A stretch of 64,000 nt of DNA from the NCBI RefSeq assembly GCF_030272615.1, contig NC_081409.1:532432291-532496290 (forward strand), written 5' to 3'. The notes under the pieces were generated by a model. The model made no database searches. It saw nothing but the letters and a program-made list of their open reading frames with translations, and was not told the origin of the DNA. This DNA comes from Cryptomeria japonica. Taxonomy: Eukaryota > Streptophyta > Pinopsida > Cupressales > Cupressaceae. This document shows positions 11,446-22,222 of the stretch, piece after piece. Position numbers and translations under genes: made by a program. How positions within the stretch are numbered: the stretch's first letter is position 1; the number at the start of each line of letters is the position of its first letter.

Positions 11446-13991
11446 ATGAGGTCTCAACCTTCTTACGAAGCCATGTCATCACAATTGCGCAATCAATCAT
11501 GTCAATCCAATCTCTACATGTCTTAGAACTTGGATCAAACTTATCATGATGATGTAAATGTCCAAATACAAAAACTAGAGAGAAACTAGCTCAAGAAAAT
11601 GAGATTTTGGAACAAAGAGTGAAAAACATTTAGAAGAATAGATCACAAATGTCCAAAATGTTTCAAAAATTTCCAGGTCGAAATCCAAAGATTGAGCCAA
11701 TTGATGTAAGATCTCTTCTTGAACGATTAGACATACCAGCTCTCCTCTCACAAATAGAGATGATGAAACAATTTCAAGAAAAGAGACAACATCAATTTCA
11801 ACATTATGTGCCTCCACAACAAGAACAAGAAGGTGTTTACTATCAATCAGATTTTCAACCATCACAACCAATTGTTCAATAGCTCCAACATTTCCAATAG
11901 ACACAACCAATGGTCCAACATATACAACCAACACAACCAATGGTCCAATTTCAACAATATGTCCAACCAACTATACAATGTCCACAAATAGTTCAACCAA
12001 TGGTGGAATATCAACAAGTTCAATCAACATATCAATGTCAACAACCACAACCAAACATTCAAAAACAAAGGTTGCAGCCCACACCAAGCCAAATTTTGAA
12101 CATGTCAAACCAATTTGATCAACATCTAGTCCAATATCAAAACATGACATCAGATCAGAACCAACTCCTTGCCAAACAAGTTCAAATTCCAGATACAACT
12201 ATATCAAAACCTCAAAAGAAAGGTGGCTTTATTGCAATGATCTTAAGGAAACTACCAAGTGAGTTCTTTGAGGAAGATCAAGATAATACAATTATGTCTA
12301 GCAATGCCTTATCCCCCCACAAACAAATTGACTCTCCAGTGGCATCTATCCCTACACCTTTAGAAGTTTCACAAGAACCTTCCATATTGTCCTCATCAAA
12401 CAAAACACCCAAGGACGCAATTACCCAAGGGCTATCCATAATTGATTGCCAAGATAATCCAATTCATGATGCACATCCTTGTCTTTTATCAGAAATACAA
12501 GACCCAATGCCACCATGCACTTTATTGCCATTACCTATTTTAGAGGACCCCATTCGAAGTCCCTCTTCCTCATGTTCAAGCATTGATTCCTTGCCAGAAT
12601 CCATCACAAATGTTCAAAGTGCATTTCCTTCATGCCAAAACATTTATTCCTTGCCCAAATCCCCCATGCATATCCAAAGTCCAACCCCATGTCAAGATGA
12701 TAATTTAGAGCACGAAGAAATGAGTCCTAAAGAAAATCAAGATCAAGATCGTGAAACCTTATCATCCCATCCAATTGTTGACCAAGATCCCATTTCCCCA
12801 GACACTCACAATGATTCCCCTATTCTTGTCCATCCTATCCAAAGTCCTATTGACACTCCATTCCCCGAGCAAGATCAAGATATCCTGGTCCATCCAATCC
12901 CAAACGATCCCCTTCCATTTCATGAAAAAAATTCAAATCCCATTTACATTCCACTTCCTAAGAAAGATCAAGATATCCCTTCCATCATTTCCGATGATCC
13001 CATTAAAAGTCAAGAGCAAAGCACCTTTAAAGAGGATTCCAATGATCTTCCTCCTTGTCAAGATCAAATTATTCATTTAAATCCTCCACAAGATCCTTTT
13101 GTTCCTCCATCTCCTTGTCCTGATCGCATTTCTTTTGATGATCCCATTATTTCTCCCATTCCATCTCTTGAAGAGCTTGTCATTGAACCATGTCCACTAC
13201 ACAATCCTAGTCCCCCTCATGATCGTAATCCTCTTCATGATTCTAACATGTCAGTGCAAGATGTTCATGAACCCCCTACATGCATAATGGGTTCTTCCAC
13301 TTTGGTGCAATCCGATCCACTTCAAGATCTCATTATTTCTCTCATATCATATCCACCTCATAATGGACTCGCGTCTTCTTCCCAAAGAAAAGAGTATCCT
13401 ACAAGTCAAGATATTCATAAAGGCAAAGGAGTAGATCTCCATAAGCAAGAATCCCTTTATGTTAAAGAAAATATTAAGGGTCATGGCCTCAGTGAAATTC
13501 CTCAAGACGTGGGTACCCCTACTAAATCCAACATCCCTTCAAAATCCAAACATATCCCTTCCCCATCATACTTTCCATCCATCTTAGGTCCTTATATCCC
13601 TTTGTCCTCTATGCAAGGTCAGCAAAGGCACACATCCTTGAGTAAATTTCATCAATCCAAAAGAAGTCCATTTCATTCATATTCATCCATGCATTCCTTT
13701 CCCCCTCCAAGCAATTTGGATGCCAAGTATAAAAGTCATAAGTCTAGAAATCCACATGTATTCCAAGATCAACATGTCCAATATAATCGACATGTCAGAA
13801 CAAAGAACAATATGATCTATAAAGAAAAGGAAAAATCCAAAAGGCCACAAAGGCCCACTGAGCAAAATAAAGAAAAGTCAAAATATATATGGGTTCCTAA
13901 ATCCCTTGTGCAAGCAATGCACTCCAAGGAACCACAAAAGCATGAAAAATCAAAAACCATGTGGATCCCTAAGAAGCTCCATGAAGCATAA
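11446..13991 (+). pseudogene. Element B sense ORF: Q/P-rich protein of unknown function
   Basis: The main open stretch runs 11910-13991 (693 codons), preceded in the same frame by 11649-11882 with two TAG codons between them. A candidate ATG at 11446 (MRSQPSYEAMSSQ) leads into a coiled-coil-like stretch (LAQENEILEQRVKN) after one frame shift near 11590. The middle is Gln-rich with repeats of QPTQPMVQ. The C-terminal two thirds is rich in Pro, Ser, Asp and Ile with repeated DPI and PSP patterns and ends in a Lys-rich segment. It has no zinc knuckle, protease or RT. Its position after the leader suggests a gag or the extra ORF1 of some Gypsy lineages, but I recognise no family. Three or more nonsense codons and one frameshift make it a probable dead copy. 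Confidence 0.6.
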
Positions 13992-15231
13992 AAAGAAACA
14001 TCAACTTGGCATCCAAAATTTCTATTCCACCATCCAAACCTTCCAAGTCTATTCCTTCATCACCTTCTTCATCCATTTTGGGCCCTTATGTCCCAAAATC
14101 CCAAGCTATTCCTCCATCCAAATCTCACAATATGAGATCCATTTTTCCTCCATCAGTCCATCACCCCTCAAGGTGTGTGCCAATGTTGATCTTGCCTTCA
14201 TTTCCATCCACTGAAGCCTAATTCTTCCAATACCCTATCCATTATCCAATGCATATTTTCCATCCTTCGATCCCTTTGATCCAATCCTTTGCATAAATCC
14301 TTTCCTTAATTTCATCTCTTTTTCCATGTCCGTATCCTACCAACATCTTTGAGCATACTTTTAAAGGTCATGGTCCATTTTTTTTCAAAGCTACTATCCA
14401 AACAAAAAGATGCTTGAGTCCTTCTTCCATCCCCTATCATGTGTCCATCTTCTATTGAAAAAGTCAAAATACAAAAAAAAAAAGTGAAAAAAAAGAAAAG
14501 AAAAAAAAAAAGTAAAGAAAAATAATTCGTCCACTGGTGAAAACCTGGCAAACAGGCGCCTTGGGCAAGTATCGTGATGAAAACCTGGCAAACAGGCGTC
14601 ATGCACAATCTATGAACTTCTTGCACACCACACTTGGGGGCAGATTTCCTCCTTCATATCCTATTTCCCTTCATTATCCTATTGAACCCCTGTCATTACC
14701 CTTCATATCCTATTGTCCCTCATGTCCATTTCTTCTTTCCACCTTTGATCTTGACAAGGCTGAGGATCATCATGAGCATCATGCATCTTATTTGCAGCTT
14801 TTAGTCTATCATGGCTTTTGGTCTTTATCCATTTTCTTATTAAAACCTTTCATCGATATTCCCTAGCTTATTGCAACTTTCTGCCACTATCCCGTATCCT
14901 ATCCCGACCTTCAGTCCATGTCCCTTATGCATTCTTGGTCTCACTTATCCTATCCATATCTTATCACTATCCATGCACTCTTTTTCATTCCTTGATCTTG
15001 ATCTAACATAAGGATGCAAAATTTAAACATGGTTTCAAAAACCTCTCCCTCATGCCATGTCACTGCTTTACATTGTCATATCCAGTCTCTTGTCCCATCA
15101 CGCAATAGCCCTTGAAAATTGCATCCGCATTGTCTCCATAATAAAAGGCCTTTGTCTTCCATCTATCCACCATCATTTTAGAAAGCCTATTTATTCACCT
15201 ATCATATTCCTTCCCTTGCTAGACACTGGGG
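13992..15231. other. Element B middle, pyrimidine-rich, no gene
   Basis: Pyrimidine-rich sequence. It includes two 21-bp copies of TGAAAACCTGGCAAACAGGC(G) at 14538 and 14578 (40-bp period), followed by CTTGGGGGCA (about 14633) and later CTGGGGGCAAAATT (about 15225). Both look like polypurine tracts but neither borders an LTR. A short ORF at 14006-14221 repeats the ILGPYVP-type motif of the upstream ORF and may be its broken tail. Confidence 0.5.
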
Positions 15232-15540
15232 GCAAAATTAGAAAAATTGAAAAATGTCCTAAAATAATTCAAAAAAAAAAAATTGAAAAATGTCCTGAAA
15301 TAATTCAAAAAAATTGAAAAATGTCCTGAAATAATTCAAAAAAATTGAAAAATGTCCTGAAATAATTCAAAAAAAATTGAAAAATGTCCTAAAATAAAAT
15401 CCAAAAAAATCAAATAAGGTCCTGAAAAAATCATAAAAATTGAAAAAATGTCTAGAAATAAAATCCAAAAAAATCAAATAATGTCCTGAGAAAATCCTAA
15501 AAAAAAATCAAATAAAGTCCTGAAAAAATGAACACAAAAA
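15232..15540 (+). repeat. A-rich tandem array in element B
   Basis: About nine imperfect units near 33-40 bp of the form AAAAATTGAAAAATGTCCTG followed by AAATAATTC, drifting towards the right into AATCAAATAAGGTCCTG variants. Non-coding. Confidence 0.85.
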
Positions 15541-16640
15541 TTGTAACAACTCGAAAAGCAAAAAACAAAACAATATCCCCTTTGTGCATAAACAGATTGC
15601 TGAGCATACATCCAACGACAATCAATCACACACTACGCTTTAATGGAATCATGCGTTAACAGATGAACCTTTTCAATCAAACCAGACATTCAAACTGATT
15701 ACAATTGTCATATCAATCGAACGTCAGCCTCAATATCATTTGTCCTTGTTACTACTATCATGAGTCTTATACAGGCTGTGGTATACTCGAAACCAGACTG
15801 TGTCCTATCTTAGACGAGGTACCGCATGTCTTGAAACTAGACAACATGATCGTCCTATCAGCACTTTCAACTTTTGACAATGAAGATCAAGATGTTTGTT
15901 TGACTTGTTGGAATTTGTGAGTCTTATCTTTTTACTGATTTATCTTTGGCTTCGATCATGTTCCTATGTTGCTCGATGATGTCACTGAGTGATTTAGAGT
16001 GACCGGGATGGTTCATGTTCCCTTTTTTTTTTTTTTTGTTGTGATTGTTGTTTGTCTGCAATGTGTCTGTCTTTTGCAAAAAGGGTTGCATTTCAGCTCT
16101 GGCCTTCAATGCCATGATGCTATGCATCCATTTTGCTACATTAAATAAAGGTTCTCACCTACAAAGTGCATTACTGAAAGCAAGTTTTTCTTCGTCTCTA
16201 ATTGTCCTTTGTCTCATTTCTTCTTACTAACATTTCTTCCATCAGTTCGGATAGTCAGTTCAGTCTAGTGCTTTGATTTTTCCACACACATATGTTGCAT
16301 CCTGCATCCATTTGGTTAGTACATTTGCATTACATCAAGCCTCACATCAAGTATTTTGTCCATTTCATATTATAAATGCATCAAAAACACACAAAAAAAA
16401 ATAAAAATATACATCCATACATGTTCCATAATAATACATAAATAGTGCATACGTCATCCATACATGGAAAATAACATAAGTCATAACACATTGCATCTCA
16501 TCATATCTATGCATATCATATCATATATCCAAATAACATTGGAGTACAAAATTGGACTGCCTGTCCTAAGTATGGCCCGCAGGTTGACTACATAATGTCA
16601 AACTACATCTGTCTGTCATAAGGAGCATGTGCCTCTATCA
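15541..16640. other. Element B, spacer before the antisense gene
   Basis: No gene recognised. It has a 15-base T run at about 16023-16037 and AT-rich, CATA-rich sequence at 16370-16530. Relative to the antisense gene this is the 3' flank, but no terminator signal stands out. Confidence 0.45.
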
Positions 16641-18467
16641 CTAGGTGCTCCCTCTGTCCTCCTCATCCCTACCATGTCTCAAGGATGATGTCCCTCCTGG
16701 TCCTGGCTGTGGTGGTCTCATAGGTCCACTCACCCCCATGCTGCTCACTGACCTCCGAGAGCGTGCCCTACTCTCTGTCCTCGATCGTGCCCGATATGAA
16801 GCTGCTCTCTGCTCTGGTGGAACTACACTCTCATATAGTGTCCTCCAATGGCGTATCTCCTCTTTGGTCTCTACCAACATCTGTGCCATCTCCCATGCAC
16901 TAGCATCCCTAATCGACCCAATATACTTAGTGACTCGTTGTTCTTCTCGCTATGCCTGAGCTATTGCTGTATCTCGAGCCACTGTGAGTCTGGCTATCTC
17001 TGCTCTGAACTGATCCTGCTCTATCCTCAAGATGGCATTCTATCTCTCTAACGTCGCAATGTGATCATGCTGACTTGCTATGGTAGCCCTGCACATCTCC
17101 ATCTCCTCTATGCTAGCTATCTCCGACTCTATGGGTATATCCTGCAATGACTCCTGATCGGCTGCACCTGGCCCATAATCGTCATCCCCCTCATCATCTT
17201 CATCCTTGTCATCTCCCTCATCCTCATCACCCCCCTCATCCTCCTCATCCTCATCATCTCCCTCCTCCTCTCCTGTGAGTGGGAAGTCCTCCTGTCTCCT
17301 CGGTACCGGAATATCAGGATCTGTCAATGGCACTGGCCGTCGTCATGCAAACCATCACTCATACTCCTCTGTCATCCCAGCGTCCTCCATATTTGATCTC
17401 CAATCCCACTGTCTTTTCTGTAGCTGTGTGAAGTCAACATATGCTATGTGTGGCTGAATCATACTCCCCCACTGACTCGTCTCTTTGTGAGATCGGGCAA
17501 AGTGTGCAGTCCTCCTAGGTACATCTTGCCTCTCTCTAAACTGTCATCTGACTCTCTCTGGCAGGTACATCTCAATCACTCTCTAGTGATTCACTGGTCA
17601 CCCAATTAGATACCTCTCCTGTCTACAATATGGTAGCTCCTCACTATCATTTGACCATCCAGGGCAATCATGATATGGCCTCCATGTGAACTCTCTCAGT
17701 CTGTCTAGCTCATGTTGCCAGTACAATATGTATCCAAACGGACTCTGTCTCAGTGCTCCCCCATAGCAGTACACATATGGTCGATGTGGTAATACCTGTC
17801 TCTCTACAATCGGTCGACATATGGCTATGTGCTCAAATGCCCATACCTGTAACAATGTGACTCCACAGCTCAAAGTCTGCACTCCCTTAAATGCTATCTG
17901 ATGCAGCTGAAAATATAGCATAGCTAGTACACATGGTCCTCATGCGTACACCGTCCCCTCTGTCACCATCCGCTCTAGCACTCTTCCCCATCCAATTAGG
18001 AATCCATGTCCTCTTCTGTCCCCTGCTAGTAAGCATGCTATAACCACTGCTATCACCACATATCGTCGATCATACTTTGATGCCATGGTCTCCCAACCAA
18101 TCTCCCTCTCTACGATATCCAGATCATCTATGTTGCACTCAAACAATCTGCACAAAGTGTCTCTCCCTATCATTAGGTCATACTCTACCATCTCCCCATG
18201 AATCAAAATGCAGAGGATAAGCCATACATCCTCTAGTGTCACCATCGCCTCTCCAGTCGCCAGATGGAAAGAGGAGGTCTCTGAATGCCATCGCTCTGTC
18301 AATGCGGTAAGCAGTCCTGTGTTTGCCCTAATCTTGGGCATGAATGTGATATAGTATATTCCAAGTCCTGCTAATATATCTCTATCCATGCTCCTGAGTC
18401 TATGTCGTAACATGAAGCAGTCCGGTCGGTTCTCCCGCGTGATCAATGGATACTGTCGACTCTACAT
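16641..18467 (-). pseudogene. Plant mobile domain (PMD / MAIN-MAIL type) protein, antisense in element B
   Basis: A single frame of about 608 codons runs from an ATG at 18467 to a stop at 16641. It is interrupted by roughly nine nonsense codons (for example codon 2, 17940, 17598, 17040) but I see no frameshift. Residues about 59-81 read ERWHSETSSFHLATGEAMVT then LEDV, the family hallmark (W-x-E-T-x-x-F-H-L ... GE-x-x-x-TLEDV). Later parts with PMD flavour are a Trp/Tyr-rich segment (17598-17921) and RVIEMYLPERV (about 17550-17582). An Asp/Glu-rich stretch (17160-17290), a probable helix (16850-17040) and a Ser/Arg-rich tail follow. Cellular PMD proteins of the MAIN/MAIL group act in the nucleus in silencing and development, and PMDs are known in plant transposons. 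It lies opposite to the element's own transcription. Dead copy; family assignment is confident. Confidence 0.85.
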
Positions 18468-19270
18468 CACAATTGGGGCACATTTTGTCAGTTTTAGGGT
18501 TTTCTCCTACGGGTTGCATTTCCTTGTTTCATGTCCAAATTAGGGTGTTTTTCATCTATTTTGACCTATCCTATTCTTATCCCCCCTTTTCGGATCATTT
18601 GCATGATGTTTTTGACCAACATTGAGTTCCCAGGGCACAATTGCGCTTGTGTTCTGCATCCTGCGCTTGTGTAGCATAACCTGCACCTATGTACCCTTAC
18701 ACAAGTGCAGAAGACCATACACAAGCATAGAATTTTCCCTACACAAGCACAGGAGTCAGTTTCTGCATTGCCTGTGGGCCCCGCAATGTCCTGCAAGCCA
18801 GTCAAATTCATAAAATTGAACATATGGGTTTTTGAGATACATACCGCTGCTCCCACATCATCTGATCATCTGAATGTGCGTACATGTTCTCCAAGGTGAT
18901 CTGCCATTGGAATGTTCACCATCTCTCTGCAAGTGTCCTTTTCCAAAGCAACAAATTCTCCTCTTTGGCTAGTGCAAATGAGCAATTTTCACTCTCTTTG
19001 CCTCATTTATAGATCTTTGTCAATGCATAGATGGACATGCACCCTATCCATCTTATGTTGGTCATGGTCTTTTGCATCTTCTTTTGTTTGTCCTTCGTGC
19101 ATCCAATCTCTGATTGTCGGTCCGTTCGATCCTATCATTTTTATCAATCAATTGGCCTCTTTTCTGCCTGTTTCCGGCCAATTCCTCGAGGGGGCATGCG
19201 TATGTCATTGTCAGCATCTAGGGCATTTTCATTATTGTTCTTTGAAACAACACTTAAAATTGCATTGCCT
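18468..19270. other. Element B 3' non-coding region with inverted cassettes
   Basis: Upstream flank of the antisense PMD frame and 3' untranslated part of the element. At 18640-18760 it carries GCGCTTGTGTAG-type cassettes, first in one orientation (18662-18673) then inverted (CTACACAAGCAC, 18739-18750), able to pair. No gene is recognised in the rest. Confidence 0.6.
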
Positions 19271-19285
19271 CAAAGAGGGGCAAAA
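19271..19285 (+). other. Element B polypurine tract
   Basis: CAAAGAGGGGCAAAA lies directly before the 3' LTR start TGTAGACACC, the expected place for plus-strand priming. Confidence 0.8.
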
Positions 19286-20911
19286 TGTAGACACCTAAAA
19301 ATGGTCAACGCTTGCGGAATCGTACTTTAACATTTGTGCATTGTCTTATTTTAGGGTTTTTGTGTCGCATTAACATTTCTCCTATGTCACGCACTTGGTC
19401 TTTATCATTTGCGAGCATCGAGTCCTTCTTCTGCATTCTTCATTTATCTCGCTCTTGAATTTGATCTTGTCGACAATAATCTTCAATCATGATTTTGGTC
19501 AATCTTATCTTGTCGCATCAATGTGTGTGCTCATTTGTCATATTTTGATATCGTCAATTCGATTTCATTTTGGACATTGTCAATCCTAATTAGGGTTTTT
19601 TCCTCTTATCAATCTTGTCATCATGCGATCGATTTGTCATCGATTGTTGTCATTTTCAATCTTATTATCTTGCGATCGATTTGTCATCGATCCTTGCCTT
19701 TTGATCAATTTGTCATCAATCTTGTCGTCTTGTGATCGATTTGTCATCGATCTTTGACATTTTCAATCTTGTCGTTTTGCAATCTATTTTGTCATCGATC
19801 CTTGTCCTCTTGTCAATTTTGTCGTTTGGCGATTGATTTGTCATCGATCGTCGTCTTTCTCAATCATGTCAATTTGGATCAATTAGTCATTGTTCCTCGT
19901 CAATTGGCGCATTTATCAATCAAATCATTTGTCAGCATTGGTTTTTTATCAAGTCAGAATCATGATCAAATCGAATCAACATCAATTATCCTTTGTCAAG
20001 ACCTAATTGTCATCCTTGCATTTCTAATTTTATTCATTTAACTCTGTTTGTCATTTCCCCCTCTAGGATTAATAAATTATTTATTTATCCTAAGTCTTCG
20101 AGTCACAATTAAATGTTTGTTTAATTGGCTAACTAATTATTCCTCTTTTTGTGAATTAATTAATAAATGACAAATTATTAATTGATTTACCTAATTTTTC
20201 ATCAATTTCTAAATTCCCTCTTTGTGAATTAATTAATAAATGAAAAATTATTAGTTAATTCACTAAATTTCTAATTTCCTCATTTTCTAATTTTCCTAAT
20301 TTCTAATTCAATTTCCTCCTATATTTCTCCTAATTTCATGGGAATGACATAGCAAATTTGTCATAATTTGTCATAATTTGTCAATCAATCATTTTTGCAT
20401 AGTAAGCTTGTCAATTTTGTCATAATTTGTCATAATTTGTCAATCAATCAATCCCGCATAGAAAGTGTCAACTTGTCATAATTTTTCATAATTGTCATTC
20501 TTGATTTGAAATTTCCATTCAAATCTCCTCATGCTAATCTTGTCTTTTCTCCAATTTGTCTATAAATTGGATGAATTTCTTCAGTCAAGGTCCCTGATTA
20601 CTACTTGGTTGAATCAATCACGCTTTGAGTATTCTTGTGCAACAATCTTGTCTACTTGCTTTCATATCATGCTTATGCACTAGTAGGTGAGATCCACAAA
20701 CAAAGCTATTTGAAGGAGAAAGAAGGACAATGGAGCCACATGAAGGAGACATTCAAGTCTACATTTGGTTTGCTTAGTTTTCAATCTTGAATGTCTTGTT
20801 TTCATGTCTTTATTGAGTGTGTTTAGGATTGATCGTTGCATTTGAGCTTTCGTGATTGAGCTATGACTAATATTGATATTTGCTTTGATGATTTCTGATT
20901 TCCTAGCTACA
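19286..20911 (+). repeat. Element B 3' LTR
   Basis: 1626 bp, collinear with the 5' LTR over its whole length with scattered base changes, and followed by the target duplication ATATG (20912-20916). It contains the same GATCGAT palindrome block (about 19625-19855) and TTGTCA clusters. Confidence 0.92.
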
Positions 20912-20916
20912 ATATG

Positions 20917-21088
20917 AATGACTGAACTAAACCATTCCACCAATCATAATATATTAGAGACAAATCTCTTGATTATCATCAAAGTCCAACCACTCTACCA
21001 GAACCCAGTACATACCCAAAGAAGCTAGTGTTAAAATCAATGAAAAACATCAATGCAACACATAATCCATTCTTCCAAATTGCCAACA
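20917..21088 (-). repeat. Copia-1 5' LTR, second piece
   Basis: Continuation of the LTR interrupted by element B. On the minus strand it starts TGTTGGCAATTTGGAAG at 21088. The neighbouring bases CTTAT (21089-21093) would be the Copia-1 target duplication, but its partner is outside the window. Confidence 0.75.
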
Positions 21089-21240
21089 CTTATGTCATCA
21101 ACATATATAACTCCATAAGGAACAAATGAAGAAGCACCATTAGGGTCATCTTCAACATAATTAAATTGGTGTCTTTTAAATTTTGATCTTTCTCTCTCAG
21201 ATACTTCTACTACCAAGGGCATATCAGCAAAAGAAGATGC
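21089..21240 (-). pseudogene. Unidentified N-terminal coding fragment cut by Copia-1
   Basis: On the minus strand an ATG at 21240 opens about 50 codons (MASSFADMPLVVEVSERERS ... VPYGVIYVDD) that run directly into the Copia-1 LTR. The open frame then continues by chance to 21037. The AT-rich upstream part contains GAACCCTAAATTTC just before the ATG, like a plant 5' leader. I do not recognise the family. It could be a first exon of an old host gene or part of an older retroelement. Remains of a Copia-like gag seem to lie 450-650 bp upstream on the same strand (CHACNKTCHI near 21840 and KLDEFQTYVEKY near 21880), which favours the second reading. Confidence 0.35.
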
Positions 21241-21947
21241 CATTTTAAGAAATTTAGGGTTCAAACACTTCGATAAATACCTTTTTCTTCTTCTGGATGT
21301 ACAAGAATTCCTTGTCAGATCACTCAAGCTAGCAAATCGCCTTGAATTGCTTCACCTTGCTCTGTAGTCTCAAGTCTTCATTCACAATGTGAGAAATTAA
21401 TCATATTTCACTTTTTTAACTCTGCAAACCCTAATTTTAAGTTGACATAAATGCGTTGTTAAGGTTCAACCGGATGCTTTGTTGATCATAAGCCATTCAA
21501 CTGGATTCCAAGATTTTCATGGAGAATTCAATATATTAATCTCAAAAACATCTTCAATCAACCTTGATCGATCACAAATCTCTCCAATTGGTTCTACAAG
21601 ATTGTGCATTAAAATTGCACCCCCTAAGGCCAAATGCCTTAGTTACCAGATAAAGATACTGTACCGAATTCGGGTGCAAATTCATTGTCTATCTTGTAAT
21701 CATCTTTTCTAACCCACATATTCTCATGTTATCTCTAATCTCTTCTACTTTATCTTTTCCTTTCTCATATGTTTTCCCTTTGTTTACCAGATCATTATTC
21801 TTTCTTCTGTAGATTTTTCAATGTGACAGGTTTTATTGCATGCGTGGCAAACAATATTTCTCTACATAGGTCTGAAATTCATCTAATTTGGTCTCATCCT
21901 GCATTGGTTAGAGATGTGTCAAAATATCCCACAAGCATATGATGATA
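21241..21947. other. Old segment between Copia-1 and Copia-3
   Basis: AT-rich. The minus strand shows a degenerate zinc-knuckle-like CHACNKTCHI around 21840 and KLDEFQTYVEKY around 21880, consistent with a decayed Copia gag. No intact ORF. Confidence 0.35.
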
Positions 21948-22222
21948 TGATGAAGCAATAATGATCCGGTCAACTACTGAGAGGGGGGGTGAATTAGTAG
22001 ATAGAAAACAAACTTAACTTTCACCAAACTCAAACCCAACTCATAAATCAATCACTGAACTAATCGGTTCAAACACTATACTATAAACTGCAACTGCACT
22101 GTCGAGTTTACTGGTTAACTAGAATACCAATATAATAGTGCAACAAATTTGAAACTCTCAAACCACTTTACTAATATTAGTAATAGCACATTTCAGATCA
22201 CTTCCAGTCATTTTAACACATT
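21948..22222 (-). repeat. Copia-3 3' LTR, first piece
   Basis: Carries the characteristic CTACTGAGAGGGGGGGTGAA tail seen in the other Copia LTRs here. The left edge is uncertain by 10 bp or so. The LTR is cut at 22223 by element A and resumes at 31401. The two parts total about 1.37 kb, close to the 1433 bp of the related solo LTR at 22857. Confidence 0.6.

Larger units (their letters stand above)
3443..20911 (+). mobile_element. Element B: 17.5-kb non-autonomous LTR retrotransposon with antisense PMD gene
   Basis: Complete element bounded by two 1626-bp LTRs (3443-5068 and 19286-20911) that begin TGTAGACACC and end CTAGCTACA. It is flanked by a perfect 5-bp target duplication ATATG (3438-3442 and 20912-20916). 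A primer-binding site follows the 5' LTR and a polypurine tract precedes the 3' LTR. After subtracting the inserted C1 LTR the element is about 13.2 kb. Internal content is a leader with tandem cassettes, a sense Q/P-rich ORF (11446-13991), an A-rich tandem array (15232-15540) and an antisense plant-mobile-domain pseudogene (16641-18467). No RT, integrase or RNase H is found in any frame, so it is non-autonomous. It inserted into the Copia-1 LTR. The PBS is shared with the Gypsy-type element A, so Gypsy is the likely superfamily (inference). Confidence 0.92.

Noticed and set aside
14537-14866. 109-codon ORF after the B sense ORF
   Set aside because: Its start is just the 40-bp direct repeat. 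The rest is pyrimidine-rich with no domain.
16645-17457. Plus-strand Ser/Pro-rich ORFs at 16645-16959 and 17206-17457
   Set aside because: Shadows of the acidic and Ser/Arg-rich parts of the antisense PMD frame.
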